From the NCBI GenBank assembly GCA_019634595.1, contig JAHCBC010000007.1, positions 155,082 through 219,081 on the forward strand: a stretch of DNA of 64,000 nt, read 5' to 3'. The notes below the pieces were generated by a model, which was given only the letters and a program-made list of their open reading frames with translations, searched no databases and was not told the DNA's origin. The position numbers were made by a program, and so were the translations under genes. Positions within the stretch are counted from its first letter, which is position 1. The number at the start of each line of letters is the position of its first letter. Positions 16,937 through 27,094 of the stretch are shown in pieces. This DNA is from Akkermansiaceae bacterium (GTDB lineage Bacteria; Verrucomicrobiota; Verrucomicrobiia; Verrucomicrobiales; Akkermansiaceae).

Positions 16937-18137
16937 CCGCTCCCCCTTCCCTGATGAATTTCCGCATGTCCGCAGGCACCGACTCCAACCATGCACCGGC
17001 GGCTCCGGCATCCTGCTGGTGCCACGTTGCGTAGCGGGCAGGCAGATCCGCCCCGAAGCCCGGCTGCAGGCCCATCTGCCATCCATTCTCCAGCATGGCA
17101 CCTCCTTGGTTCCTCACACTGGCCGCGATGAAATCCGTCCTGCCACTCCTGATGGCCCAGCCTGCCGCATCCTCCCACCGCCCCATGCCCGCCCAGGTTT
17201 CGAACAATGAAATCCGCTTCTCCGCGGAGACGCCGGCTCCCTCAGTCATCGCCCATTCCATCGCCCGCTCCTGGTCGATGCGGACCAACCGGTCGATCAG
17301 CCGGTTCTTGTATCCCTTCAGCAGATCCGCAGGCAGCCCTTCCCCGTCCAGCCCGTCCAACAGCTTTTCCACATCCTGCTCCGGCGCCGCCAATACCAAC
17401 GCATAGGTGGCCTGATACCACTGCATGGGATCGCGGTACTCCGCCAGACGCTTCAAAAACTCCTTCCGTGACTCCGGTGTCGCACCCGACTTGCTCGCCT
17501 GCACCACCAATGCGGCCCGCAGCGCCTCCGGCCCGACCGCTTTCGCCTTCTCCAGCCCGCCTTCCGGATCCTGGTAGTGGATCGTCTTGCCCACGATCCG
17601 CTGATACGCCGTTTTCAGGTCGCTGGAGCCGTTCAGCTCCACCCACTTCGCCGCGTTTTCCGGATCACCGGAGATCCATGCTCCCATGATGGTGAATGCA
17701 AGGTCACGGTGCTTGGAATACGGCGGCTTCATCGACCCACGGGCCGCCGCTTCAGGTGCCAGTTGCGCCCAACGGTGGAAGACCATGAGGGCGAGCGTGC
17801 CATTGACCGCCTTTCCGTTGTCCAGCGGCAGTTCATCCAGATACGCGATGAGCTGCTGCTCGCCAAAAGTCCTAATGATCTCCCAGCACTCCCGGCTCTC
17901 TCCGGAAGTCAGGTCCATCCGGCCCGCCCGGTGCCTCAGTTCATTCAACCGTGCGAAGGCATCCTTCTGGCTCCGCTCCATCAGCAGGTGGCGGGTGGCC
18001 GACCGGAACTTCAAAGGCGGTGCCCCGGCACCGGAGAGCGCCCTCACCTCATTCTGCCACCCCAGCCATCCCGCACCGCCGCCGACCAGAATGGCGAGCA
18101 GCAGGTAACGGCGGTGTGGGGTGCTCCAGATGAACAT
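16920..18137 (-). CDS. Helical-repeat exported protein (paralogue)
   Basis: 405 aa. The N-terminal anchor is YLLLAILVGGGAGWLGW. Units include DPENAAKWVELNGSSD, DQERAMEWAMTEGAG, RWEDAAGWAIRSGR and DAGAAGAWLESVPADM, the clearest example in the window of the A..W helical repeat. It is the upstream member of a two-gene minus-strand operon with 15665-16936. Function unknown. Confidence 0.7.
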   Translation of the reverse strand: MFIWSTPHRRYLLLAILVGGGAGWLGWQNEVRALSGAGAPPLKFRSATRHLLMERSQKDAFARLNELRHRAGRMDLTSGESRECWEIIRTFGEQQLIAYLDELPLDNGKAVNGTLALMVFHRWAQLAPEAAARGSMKPPYSKHRDLAFTIMGAWISGDPENAAKWVELNGSSDLKTAYQRIVGKTIHYQDPEGGLEKAKAVGPEALRAALVVQASKSGATPESRKEFLKRLAEYRDPMQWYQATYALVLAAPEQDVEKLLDGLDGEGLPADLLKGYKNRLIDRLVRIDQERAMEWAMTEGAGVSAEKRISLFETWAGMGRWEDAAGWAIRSGRTDFIAASVRNQGGAMLENGWQMGLQPGFGADLPARYATWHQQDAGAAGAWLESVPADMRKFIREGGADGQAR

Positions 18138-18392
18138 CGATCTTAGGATCAGCCTGCCGTAGCCGGATCACCCATCAAGCGGATTCTCCGTTAATCCATA
18201 TGATTTCCAGCCCGTTTGACACCGCCATCACCGAACCTGGGACACCCTCAGAATCAATGATCCCCGGAGATAGGTGCGTATCTGTCTCAACCGTCCCTCC
18301 CACACCTTCGCAACCACGGTCATTGATTGACATCTTCCGGGAATTGATTTGGCCTTCCAGAGTACGATCCCGTCCCTACCGAATCGTTTCCG

Positions 18393-19652
18393 ATGAAAAA
18401 AGGTGTCGCTACTTTCACCATCTATCTGGCAGCCGGAGTTTCCATCGGCTGGCTCTCCATGCGGCATGGTGGGACCAACAAACCTGATCCGTCACCGCAG
18501 CCACAGATCCTGTCCCCCGCCCCGCGCGCTGTCCCAGCGATAGACCGCACGCCTCCCTGGACAAAGGAGGACTTCATTTCGGATGTCAGGGCGAAGCTGG
18601 TGTCCATCAATACGGGCTCCTACCCGGCACTGGAGAAGGCTTTGAGTGACTGGAGTGATGATGAAATCCGTTCCGCCCTGAATGACGCCCTTCGCGATGA
18701 GCGCACCTTGGATCAATCAGGAACGGGAATCGCCCATGTCTTGTTCCATGAATATCTCAAGCGGGATTTCGATGGGGCCCTATCCTGGTATTCAGGCTTG
18801 GACAACATCCACCGTGGGGCCTTCGCGCTTGCCATCAGCCATCAATGGCCTGAAGGGCGGGCAGAGGAAGGCATCAAGTTCCTGCTGGATCACCCGGAAA
18901 ACTTCTATCGTGCCTCCCCGTGGTCCCTGGTGATTAAGGGAATCACCTCCCGCGCTACCACCGGTGCGGACGCCGTGGCGGACTTGCTGGGCAAACTTCA
19001 GGAAAAGAACCTCGATCTCAACTTCGGAGATCAGATCTCCTTTCCGGAAGGTTTCGATTTCGGACGATTAGCCTCCTCACCGTCTTTCCAAGGAGAAGGG
19101 ATCGATACGTTCCGGGAGAACGTGCTGGCGGCATGGTGCCGTGAAGATCGGGAAGCAGCCTTCGACTGGGCGCTTCTCAATGACAAGGGAGGCCGGACAC
19201 TGGCTTCATTCCTGACGACGGGTGGAAGCCTCGGAGCACCGGACAACCCATGGATCGCCCGCAAAATCGACGGTCTCGATCCTACAGCGAAGACCGCGGT
19301 CCTGGAGCGAATGCTTCCCACCTGGTTCACATTCCCCGCGAGTGCGAAGCCCCTGATGGATGCCACCGGGGATCCAGATCTGCGGGAAGAAATACGATCC
19401 CGGGCCATGCAGCCCATCTTCGCCGGACGGGTCCAGGAGACACTCGGCCTGATGGAGGACCTCCCTGACGATGCCAGCCGACTCCGGTATCTGGAGAACC
19501 TCGCCAAGACGGACTTCACTGTAAGTAGACAGGGAAGCGGCGGTCTGGATGCGGCAGGCGAGACAGTCCTCCGCGCGAAACTCAAGGAATGGAACGCTGG
19601 GAAAAAGCAGACGGAGGCTATCGTGGCCAACATCAAATCGACCAAGCCATGA
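18393..19652 (+). CDS. Helical-repeat exported protein (paralogue)
   Basis: 419 aa. The N-terminal signal anchor is GVATFTIYLAAGVSIGWLSM. The region WSDDEIRSALNDALRDERT through RDFDGALSWYSGLDN is the one that matches the pseudogene at 8341-9214 most closely. DREAAFDWALLND is a later repeat. It starts a run of four plus-strand paralogues and ends in an ATGA overlap with the next one, so the run is likely an operon. Confidence 0.7.
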   Translation: MKKGVATFTIYLAAGVSIGWLSMRHGGTNKPDPSPQPQILSPAPRAVPAIDRTPPWTKEDFISDVRAKLVSINTGSYPALEKALSDWSDDEIRSALNDALRDERTLDQSGTGIAHVLFHEYLKRDFDGALSWYSGLDNIHRGAFALAISHQWPEGRAEEGIKFLLDHPENFYRASPWSLVIKGITSRATTGADAVADLLGKLQEKNLDLNFGDQISFPEGFDFGRLASSPSFQGEGIDTFRENVLAAWCREDREAAFDWALLNDKGGRTLASFLTTGGSLGAPDNPWIARKIDGLDPTAKTAVLERMLPTWFTFPASAKPLMDATGDPDLREEIRSRAMQPIFAGRVQETLGLMEDLPDDASRLRYLENLAKTDFTVSRQGSGGLDAAGETVLRAKLKEWNAGKKQTEAIVANIKSTKP

Positions 19653-20899
19653 AACCCCTGCTGCACGCGGCCACAGCGATCCTCGCCCTATCCGCAGGGA
19701 TCTTCTCCGGACGCTTGATTCCGCAGCCTGGATCTGAATCCAGACGTTCTCCCCGCCCAACTCAGCCGTCCCGCTCGATGGCTTCCGAAGGCCCTGCTGC
19801 TGCACTTTCTGATACCACCGAAAACAAGAATCTGGGGCAGTTGCGTAACCTGGCCCGCCGACTGGAGGTGGATCCACTGGGCATCGATGAACAGATGCAA
19901 CGACTGGGTTCCGACGCCCTCAAGGAAATGGCGTCAGCATTGGCGACCGAATCTTCTCCGACCGGCGGGGATGACCCAGCCACATCCGAGATCATGAAGG
20001 CTGCGTTCCGTCAGCTCTATCGGCTGGAAGGGCTGGCCGCCGTCGAATGGGTTTCCGGATGGCCGGAACCTGCCCGGCATAGGGGCATGGAAGAAATCTT
20101 GGCCATCGCGATACGCGACAACGTCACGGCGGCGAAGCCATGGATTGAACAGCACGAAACGAAGTATGGGCGTTCGTGGACTTCGAACTTCTATTCCCAA
20201 GCCATGAAGGGCGGAAAGGAGCGTAGCGCTGAAGACCTCATCAAGGTGTGTGACGCATTCCCGTCTGGATCCCGCCCGATGATCCGCGATCTGCTCGGCA
20301 ACTTTTCGGATGACTTTGACTTCGCAAAGGTCTTCTCCGCTCTCCGGGGCAAAAGGGATCTTCAGGATCTCATCCACTATTGGGCCGCACGCGATAAGCA
20401 GGCGGCATGGTTCTCCCTGAAGGCCGATCTTCTGGAACGCGGACGCCCGGCGAGCTATGGATTCAGTCGGTTCGCGACAGGAGTGATCACGAAGGAAGGA
20501 GAGGAGCAGGGACTGAAGACCGTCATTAGCCTCCTCGGAGAACTCCCTGATGAGCAGAGGCACCTCTGTCTGCGGAGCCTGCACGGCGGAATGCTGACAA
20601 CCGGCGGCATCAGGTCCGTTATTCCGGCACTCTCTGTCGGTGACAGGAAAGCCTTCGCGGAGGATCTGATTTCCTCCCACAATGCGAGCGACGGAGCCTT
20701 CATGCTGCTCGATTCATTGCCGCGGGAGGACATGATCGCCGCTCTCGAGAACAGCTTCACGAAGAACCGGGGGATGCTGGATGAGCAGAATCGGGAATTC
20801 GGGGCATCCGGCATCGGAAGGGTCTCCGATGAAATCGAACGGAGATATTCCCTCACACCGGATGAAATGATCCGTATCCGGAACGCGAGGGGCTTTTGA
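19649..20899 (+). CDS. Helical-repeat exported protein (paralogue)
   Basis: 416 aa from the ATG at 19649 (MKPLLHAATAILALSAGIFS), which overlaps the previous stop as ATGA; the earlier reading at 19589 is within that gene. After a signal anchor and a short Pro/Arg/Ser linker comes a helical domain with EGLAAVEWVSGWPEPARHRG and QAAWFSLKADLLERGRP. No catalytic motif is visible. A 45-bp gap separates it from the next paralogue. Confidence 0.7.
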   Translation: MKPLLHAATAILALSAGIFSGRLIPQPGSESRRSPRPTQPSRSMASEGPAAALSDTTENKNLGQLRNLARRLEVDPLGIDEQMQRLGSDALKEMASALATESSPTGGDDPATSEIMKAAFRQLYRLEGLAAVEWVSGWPEPARHRGMEEILAIAIRDNVTAAKPWIEQHETKYGRSWTSNFYSQAMKGGKERSAEDLIKVCDAFPSGSRPMIRDLLGNFSDDFDFAKVFSALRGKRDLQDLIHYWAARDKQAAWFSLKADLLERGRPASYGFSRFATGVITKEGEEQGLKTVISLLGELPDEQRHLCLRSLHGGMLTTGGIRSVIPALSVGDRKAFAEDLISSHNASDGAFMLLDSLPREDMIAALENSFTKNRGMLDEQNREFGASGIGRVSDEIERRYSLTPDEMIRIRNARGF

Positions 20900-20944
20900 C
20901 CACGGGCATCCCTCCCCTCGACCGCGTCCAGCGCAGCATCCATC

Positions 20945-22504
20945 ATGAATCGCCCGACACCATCCCCACGACTGCTCACGGTGGCGACCCATCTGGGCGC
21001 TGTCTTTCTGGGCGGTCTGGCGTTCTGGAGCATCCGTCCGGGGGAAAGCGACCTCTCAACGAATGGAACCGATCATCAGAGATGGAGATCCACCGACCGT
21101 GCGGAGCGTTCTGCCACCACCGCCGGAACGCTGTTGCTGCACGAGATGACGAGGAACCTTCCATCCCCGCTGGCAGGCACATCCCCGGTGGACACGAGTC
21201 CAACGGGCCCCGACCAGCAGAATGCCGATGCCGACGCCCTGCCGCCCGCTACGGACGTCCGCGCGGCCGCGATCTCCTGCCTCTCCTCCATCAAGGAGGA
21301 ATACACTCCAGAGGAGTATCGTGAGATGCAGTCCCGTCTTCTTCACTGGATGCGGGCCGACCCGGAAGAGATGATCGGTTACATCTGCTCGCTGGAGAAG
21401 CCACAACCCTACGGGAACAGCAGCTACCTCATGGCCCAGATCCTGAATGCCGCCGTGCAGCGGGCTGGCGCGGGTGCGGCCCTCGGGTGGATGCGGAACA
21501 ACCCCGCCTTTTCGGAGACTTTCGCCGGACAGATGGCGCCTCATTTCGGAGCTGCGGGAGATGTCCGGCAGTTGCAGGCCTTCAGCGAACACTTGGGAAC
21601 CGCTTGGTATGGCGTCCGTGATGAAGCATTGAAAGCATGGCCCATCGGGAAAGGCGACGAACTCATCGGCTATCTGGAGGAGTCTCCGTATCTCCTCATT
21701 CATTTTGCATCCATCAAAGGCGATGGAGGGGCGGAATGGCTGCTGGAGGTCCTCAAGTCCGGCAAGCTGGATGAGGTCACCCGGCAAGCGCTGGGGAAAG
21801 ACATCCAGTTCCGCAATCTCCTTGTTTTTTCCTCCACCATGCCGGCGGAGCTCCGCGTCCGGGAAATCATGCGGATGGATCCCACGCAGTCCGAGCACGA
21901 GATCCGCAGGCAGGTCATCGCGAATGACGTGATGACCGCCCTCAACAGCGGCCCGGACCTCCGGTACGCATTCCGCCACGGCAGGATCACCGCGGAGCAG
22001 GTCTATCAGGACATCGCCTCCCGCCTGCCAGGGCTTGCCGGAGCCTCATCCGCCGCACTGAGGAGACAGATCTATCAGGAGCTCGCGGAGGAAAATCCGC
22101 AGGCGGCGATGGCACTCATCAAGGATTTCCCGCCGGACGCCCGGCAGGACGCCGTTACCCGTGCGTCGCTCGAGATGTTCGGCGATATGGACCCCCAGCG
22201 CCTTTACGATTTCCTGCAAACCATCCCCACCGACGGCAATGATGTCGCGTGGGACACCAGACTCAAAACATGGGAGGAACGAACGTACCGCAACCAGGAG
22301 AGACTCGGCAACGACTACATCACATGGGTGAGACAGCTACCCTCCGGGACCGACCGCGAGATGGCTCTGGTCGGACTCATCACGAACGAATACAACCCGC
22401 TGCCACCTGCGGAGGCCCAGAACCTGGCCAAGGAGATTCGTGATCCCAGATTGTTGGCGCGGCTCGAAGAGGTGCGGAAGAAACGGGAGGAGGAAGGACA
22501 ATGA
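20945..22504 (+). CDS. Helical-repeat exported protein (paralogue, longest)
   Basis: 519 aa. The N-terminal anchor is LLTVATHLGAVFLGGLAFWS, followed by a linker of about 75 residues rich in Thr, Ser, Asp and Pro. Helical units include GAGAALGWMRNNPAFSETF, NPQAAMALIKDFPPDARQDA and DPQRLYDFLQTIPTDGN. It is the longest member in the window. The stop overlaps the next ATG (ATGA), indicating coupling. Function unknown. Confidence 0.7.
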   Translation: MNRPTPSPRLLTVATHLGAVFLGGLAFWSIRPGESDLSTNGTDHQRWRSTDRAERSATTAGTLLLHEMTRNLPSPLAGTSPVDTSPTGPDQQNADADALPPATDVRAAAISCLSSIKEEYTPEEYREMQSRLLHWMRADPEEMIGYICSLEKPQPYGNSSYLMAQILNAAVQRAGAGAALGWMRNNPAFSETFAGQMAPHFGAAGDVRQLQAFSEHLGTAWYGVRDEALKAWPIGKGDELIGYLEESPYLLIHFASIKGDGGAEWLLEVLKSGKLDEVTRQALGKDIQFRNLLVFSSTMPAELRVREIMRMDPTQSEHEIRRQVIANDVMTALNSGPDLRYAFRHGRITAEQVYQDIASRLPGLAGASSAALRRQIYQELAEENPQAAMALIKDFPPDARQDAVTRASLEMFGDMDPQRLYDFLQTIPTDGNDVAWDTRLKTWEERTYRNQERLGNDYITWVRQLPSGTDREMALVGLITNEYNPLPPAEAQNLAKEIRDPRLLARLEEVRKKREEEGQ

Positions 22505-23829
22505 ACCCCACCGCCCGAAAAATGGTCACCCACGGCGCCTGCGCCCTCATCGGTGTGGTGCTCATGGCCGTTGCCGGGAATACGGTCACCTCCCGACCAT
22601 CTCCGGAGGTGACGTCCACTCCGTCAGCCTGTCCAAGTGGCACACGGGATGGACAGGCCGCGGCTTCCCATCCACGGGCCCGCTCCGCGGCACGCGGAAA
22701 GACAGGATACACCTCCAGGGACTATCGGGAGGCATGGAACGCGATCTCCGCGGAAAAGGGAATCTCCATCGCGCGCAGGGTCGCCCTTCAGAAAGAGATC
22801 CTCCGCCAATGGAGCCGGTCCGACCTCCATGGCGCGATGCAAGCGGCGCTGGCCAGCCCCTGGGACGGCGGCGAAACCGAAGGCGGCATCGACGCGCTCA
22901 TCCCTGCATTTTCCGCCGCATTCAGGAAAACTCCCGAGGAAGCATGGGACATCATCCAGTCGGGATCCCTAGGTCCCGGAAGTGCTTTTTTCCGGGACCA
23001 GTGGGTGGAAAGCGTCACATCCATCCAGCCCCGGCTGATTCTCTCCCGGCTGGCGTTGATCAAGGACTCACAGAGAGAGCGTGTGGTCCAAAATGCCCTC
23101 CGATCCGCCGCGGGAGACGACGCCTTGCGCACCGATCTCCTCACCATCCTTTCCACATCCGGCATCAGCACGGAAGCCCGCGACAGGTTGCTCTATCTGG
23201 CGATCGGGGCCTCCCCCGCAACAGGCCAACCATCCGTCTATCGCGACCGCCTGCTCTCGGCGCTAAGTGAAGCGGAGTCCGCCCTCGCTCTCGCAGAGCT
23301 GACCTCCTCACTCATCGCCGGAGGCGAGAATCTCAGTTCCGGAATCGAAGGACTGCCTTCGGACCTTCAGAAGAAAGTCGTCGGTGCCGTGGCCCGGAGT
23401 CCGTTGTTGGACACAGATCCCATGACGGTGATGGAGATGGCCCTGAATGCGGGCCAAGGAAAGCTCGTTCTGGACAGGAGAGCCGCTCACAGCCTTGTGA
23501 GGTATGCTGCGGGGGATAAGGGGGAGGAAGTGGCCCAATGGGCCATCCATCTTACGCCAAGTCCTGAGGCTGAGGTGATCGTCGGGAACACCTTGCGCAC
23601 CTATTTCAGCAGGCACTTCGGAAATGCCAGACAGACCATCGACTCGATGACACCCGACAACCCGTGGCGGGACGACGCGCTGGCCTACTACTCACGCGTG
23701 GCCGCCACCCAGCAGAACGACCCTACTGAAGCCGACCGGGCCATCGAATCCATCAGGGACCCGGCAAAGAAGGCGGCGGCGCAGGAGTGGAGAAAACAGA
23801 GCAACAATGCACGGAATAGAGGACAGTGA
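22501..23829 (+). CDS. Helical-repeat exported protein (paralogue)
   Basis: 442 aa. The signal anchor is THGACALIGVVLMAVAGNTV, then a linker and a helical domain with SDLHGAMQAALASPWDGG and DPAKKAAAQEWRKQSNNARN at the end. The A..W signature is weaker than in its neighbours. It is the last of four plus-strand paralogues; about 120 bp without recognisable content separates it from the glycosyltransferase operon. Confidence 0.7.
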   Translation: MNPTARKMVTHGACALIGVVLMAVAGNTVTSRPSPEVTSTPSACPSGTRDGQAAASHPRARSAARGKTGYTSRDYREAWNAISAEKGISIARRVALQKEILRQWSRSDLHGAMQAALASPWDGGETEGGIDALIPAFSAAFRKTPEEAWDIIQSGSLGPGSAFFRDQWVESVTSIQPRLILSRLALIKDSQRERVVQNALRSAAGDDALRTDLLTILSTSGISTEARDRLLYLAIGASPATGQPSVYRDRLLSALSEAESALALAELTSSLIAGGENLSSGIEGLPSDLQKKVVGAVARSPLLDTDPMTVMEMALNAGQGKLVLDRRAAHSLVRYAAGDKGEEVAQWAIHLTPSPEAEVIVGNTLRTYFSRHFGNARQTIDSMTPDNPWRDDALAYYSRVAATQQNDPTEADRAIESIRDPAKKAAAQEWRKQSNNARNRGQ

Positions 23830-23949
23830 TCCAGTCCATCTGGTGTCCCCCCACGCCCTTACTCTTACAATGGTGCTTCGGAGGTGCGACAGAGCAAGGA
23901 AAGGAGGGCTTCTCATCAATCTCTCACTTTCCGTTGCTAATGTCGGACC

Positions 23950-24855
23950 ATGAATCCACATTCATCCTTTGCAGGCGATCTTCCACAAACCTTTGGTTTC
24001 CCAATCTTGAACGCCGGTCCGGCAATCCGGAAAACACCCCTTCATACTCATTCTCCCAACGCCGGCTCTTATTTTCTGCGTCAACCCCTGAGGACTCCTG
24101 TGAAGCAGAGTCCTGTCTCCGAAACGACGCCCCATCTCCCATTGCTCTCAGTGGTGATCCCCGTGTTCAACGAAGAAGACAATGTCCTACCCCTTGCCCG
24201 GGAAATCCTCACCGCCCTGGACTACTTCGAAAATCGGATCGAAGTGATTTTCGTGGATGATGCCAGTACCGATGCCACCGCCCATCGTCTACGGATGTGC
24301 GGGCTGCCTGGGGTGCGGGTGATCTCACATGGCCTGAATGCAGGACAAAGCGCCGCAGTTGCCACCGGCTTCCGAAATGCCACTGCCGGTTGGGTTGCGA
24401 CGCTGGATGGCGACGGCCAGAATGATCCGTCGGATCTTGTGGCGATGTATGCCACCGCATTGAGAGAGAAAGTGGATTGCGTGACCGGGGTGAGGCTCAA
24501 CCGGAAGGACAACATGGGAAGGAGGGTCTCGTCGAAGATCGCAAACAGCTTCCGCAACTTGATCACGGGAGATGAGGTGATCGACAGTGGTTGCGGCATC
24601 CGTGTGGTCCGTCGTTCCGCCCTCGCTGAGATTCCGGTGTTCAATGGCATGCACAGGTTTCTGCCCACCCTGCTGCGGGGACAGGGATACTCGGTGGTAC
24701 AGCAGACGGTGAACCACCGGGAACGGACGCACGGTGTCTCCAAATACGGTGTTGGCAACCGCTTGTGGAGGGGTATCCGCGATTGTTTCGGCATCCGCTG
24801 GTATCTTGGACGGGCCGTGCCGTCGAACCGCACCGGAGGGATCGATCATGCTTAA
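23950..24855 (+). CDS. Family 2 glycosyltransferase (polyprenyl-phosphate type)
   Basis: Up to 301 aa. It shows the GT-A signatures LSVVIPVFNEEDN, FVDDASTDAT and the metal site DGDGQNDP, then RERTHGVSKYGVGNRLWRGI, typical of dolichol/undecaprenyl-phosphate sugar transferases. The C-terminal membrane helices of ArnC/GtrB are absent, so it is a soluble DPM1-like form. The ATG at 23950 adds an odd 65-residue leader; a GTG at 24100, five bases after AGGA, may be the true start. It probably supplies lipid-linked sugar to the ArnT-like enzyme two genes downstream. Confidence 0.85.
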   Translation: MNPHSSFAGDLPQTFGFPILNAGPAIRKTPLHTHSPNAGSYFLRQPLRTPVKQSPVSETTPHLPLLSVVIPVFNEEDNVLPLAREILTALDYFENRIEVIFVDDASTDATAHRLRMCGLPGVRVISHGLNAGQSAAVATGFRNATAGWVATLDGDGQNDPSDLVAMYATALREKVDCVTGVRLNRKDNMGRRVSSKIANSFRNLITGDEVIDSGCGIRVVRRSALAEIPVFNGMHRFLPTLLRGQGYSVVQQTVNHRERTHGVSKYGVGNRLWRGIRDCFGIRWYLGRAVPSNRTGGIDHA

Positions 24856-25552
24856 GCCCCCGAATGGAGGACAGGTTTCCGGCAACAAACCTGTGAAACT
24901 GGTGGTGATGGTTGCCTCGGTATTGGCGATCATCACGCTTCATGCGATGCGGCCCGCTGGCCTGACGGACTGGAGTGATCCCAAGTCACTGGCTGCTTTC
25001 ATGGGAACCGGCTCCTCCATGGGTATCGGAGGGTTCGCGCTTTTTTCCACCATTTTGATCTTCGCCGGGGTTCCGAGGCTGCTGTTCTTCGCCGCAGGAG
25101 GGTTGCTGATGGGCTTTGGCGCGGGATTTCCACTTGCTCTGACAGCCAGCGTGACCGGTTCTTATGCCAGCTTCCTGTTGCTGCGCTGGGGAGGCCGTGA
25201 TTGGCTCGCAAAGCGTCGCGACAACGGCAAATTCCTTGGTAAGATCACCGGGAGCGAACCGACTGTAGCATCTGTTTTCTTCATCCGGCAGTTGCCGGTC
25301 AGCAATCTCCTCATCAATGCCGGACTGGCGATGGGAAGGGTGAAAACACCGGCATTTCTGATGGGCTCCTTGTTGGGGTTCATTCCACAAGGAGCGGTGG
25401 CAACGCTCATTGGCAGCGGCATGGCGGAAGAAAGACTGCCCCAGGGTGCGGCCCAACTGGGGATCGCGGCAGCCATCATGGCGGGCACGTGGTTCTTTTG
25501 GTCCGCGCGGGCGGGGAATCACACGGCGATGGAAGAAGGAAAAGCAAGATGA
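24848..25552 (+). CDS. VTT-domain (DedA/TVP38-like) membrane protein
   Basis: 234 aa, started at the ATG at 24848, which overlaps the GT2 stop by 8 bp. Several transmembrane helices surround the VTT core: GVPRLLFFAAGGLLMGFGAG, VTGSYASFLLLRWGGRDWL and FFIRQLPVSNLLINAGLAMG. Family members act as lipid or undecaprenyl-phosphate flippases or in membrane homeostasis and affect polymyxin resistance in several bacteria. Placement between a lipid-linked sugar maker and an ArnT-like transferase fits recycling or flipping of the carrier; that is inference. Confidence 0.82.
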   Translation: MLKPPNGGQVSGNKPVKLVVMVASVLAIITLHAMRPAGLTDWSDPKSLAAFMGTGSSMGIGGFALFSTILIFAGVPRLLFFAAGGLLMGFGAGFPLALTASVTGSYASFLLLRWGGRDWLAKRRDNGKFLGKITGSEPTVASVFFIRQLPVSNLLINAGLAMGRVKTPAFLMGSLLGFIPQGAVATLIGSGMAEERLPQGAAQLGIAAAIMAGTWFFWSARAGNHTAMEEGKAR

Positions 25553-27003
25553 ACACGGCAGCCGAATCCAGAACATGGCTATGGTTGCTGCTGGCGTTGG
25601 CTTTGGGACTCTTCGCCATCCGGATCACCGGCCCTGATGACCTGGAGGACAATTCGCAGTCCCGCAACGTCGGCTATGCCATTGATCTGGTGGATCACGG
25701 GCACTGGCTGGTCCAACGGGACCTCCAGGACCGCATCCAGTCGAAGCCGCCCCTCCACACCTGGATGATCGGCGTGCTGGCCGCTCCGTTCGGTCTGAAC
25801 CGGCTGACGCTGACGCTGCCCTCCTTCGCGGCGGTTGCGGGGATGATGCTGCTCGTGTTCCACATCGGAAAGATGAGGTTCGGCCTGTTGGCGGGGATCG
25901 TCTCCGGGTTCGCGATGATCATGTGCCCCCTGATGTGGCGGCAGATGGGGATGGTGCGTTCCGATGCAGTCTTCGCCCTGGCCATCGCCGGAGGGGCATG
26001 GGCGGCGTTCCGGGCATGGGAAACCGGGAAGGGTTGGACGATGTTCTGGTTCTGCGCGGCGGTTTCACTACTGGCAAAGGGTCCGCTCGGCATCCTGCTT
26101 TCCTCCGTCGGACTGCTGGCGTGGTTCTGGGAACGACAGACCCATCGCCCGCACCCCGGACTATCAGGAAGCCATCGGAGGGGGCTGCTGATCTTCTTCG
26201 CCCTCTGCCTGTCATGGGTGATTCCCGCGCTGTGGCTTCATGGTGGTGATCTGGTGGATCAGATGATCTACCGGGAGCTGCTGGGACATACCGTGGTGCC
26301 GAACGACCATCATGGAAACGTGGTAATGCGCGTTCTCACTCCCACGATCAACTTCCTCACGCGCTTCGCTCCATTCAGTCTGTTCTCCGGTGCCGCCATC
26401 ATCCGCTCGTTCCGCCGACCATCCGAACACTCTGGAGAGCGGAGGCTGGAGCGATTCCTTGTCTGCTGGATCTTGGCTGGCATGATGATTTTCACCCTGT
26501 CGGCCCATCACCGGGCGGATCTCCTGTTGCCCCTATGGCCTGCTGGAGCACTCCTCGCCGGATTTGAAGCGTCGCGTCTCGCAGTGAGGGTGGGAGAAAG
26601 GAAATTCGCCTGGGCTGCGACTATTGCCGGAAGTCTCTTGTTAGCTGGAGCCTGGTTCAAATACCACCCGCTACCCGGACGGCAACTGAGATCAGCCGCG
26701 TATTCCCAGCAAATCAGAGAAGCCGCAGGAGCATTCCGGAATACGGGAATCGATCCTCACCATCTTCACAATCTCAGTCTCCCCGCAACATTCCAGTATT
26801 ACCTCGGTTCATCAGAAAAAGCCACCACTCCTCAAAGGCTCATCGAGGGACTCAAGCGGGGAGAAAAAGCATGGGTTGGAACCGGATCTCTGCCATTGGA
26901 CATCACCGCCTTCCATGGAATCGAAGTGAACGAGGCATTCCGCTGGCCACTGGCTCCACACCAAAAGCCCGTGATACAAATTTACGAAGTGCTATGGCCA
27001 TGA
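25549..27003 (+). CDS. ArnT-like (GT83/PMT-fold) glycosyltransferase
   Basis: 484 aa from the ATG at 25549 (ATGA overlap with the VTT gene). It is a many-pass membrane protein. The first periplasmic loop has DDLEDNSQSRNVGYAIDLVD and DRIQSKPPLHTWMIG, the acidic and KPPL motifs of the ArnT/PMT superfamily, followed by LLAKGPLGILL. These enzymes move a sugar from a polyprenyl carrier to lipid A or another envelope acceptor. The soluble C-terminal part is short. Donor sugar unknown. Confidence 0.82.
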   Translation: MNTAAESRTWLWLLLALALGLFAIRITGPDDLEDNSQSRNVGYAIDLVDHGHWLVQRDLQDRIQSKPPLHTWMIGVLAAPFGLNRLTLTLPSFAAVAGMMLLVFHIGKMRFGLLAGIVSGFAMIMCPLMWRQMGMVRSDAVFALAIAGGAWAAFRAWETGKGWTMFWFCAAVSLLAKGPLGILLSSVGLLAWFWERQTHRPHPGLSGSHRRGLLIFFALCLSWVIPALWLHGGDLVDQMIYRELLGHTVVPNDHHGNVVMRVLTPTINFLTRFAPFSLFSGAAIIRSFRRPSEHSGERRLERFLVCWILAGMMIFTLSAHHRADLLLPLWPAGALLAGFEASRLAVRVGERKFAWAATIAGSLLLAGAWFKYHPLPGRQLRSAAYSQQIREAAGAFRNTGIDPHHLHNLSLPATFQYYLGSSEKATTPQRLIEGLKRGEKAWVGTGSLPLDITAFHGIEVNEAFRWPLAPHQKPVIQIYEVLWP

Positions 27004-27094
27004 GATGGCCGGCGATGGATGCCCGTCCGCCCATTCCAACTCAAATCACTGATCGCCCCCCTCCCAACTTTCTGATACCAGATTCCACACGTCC

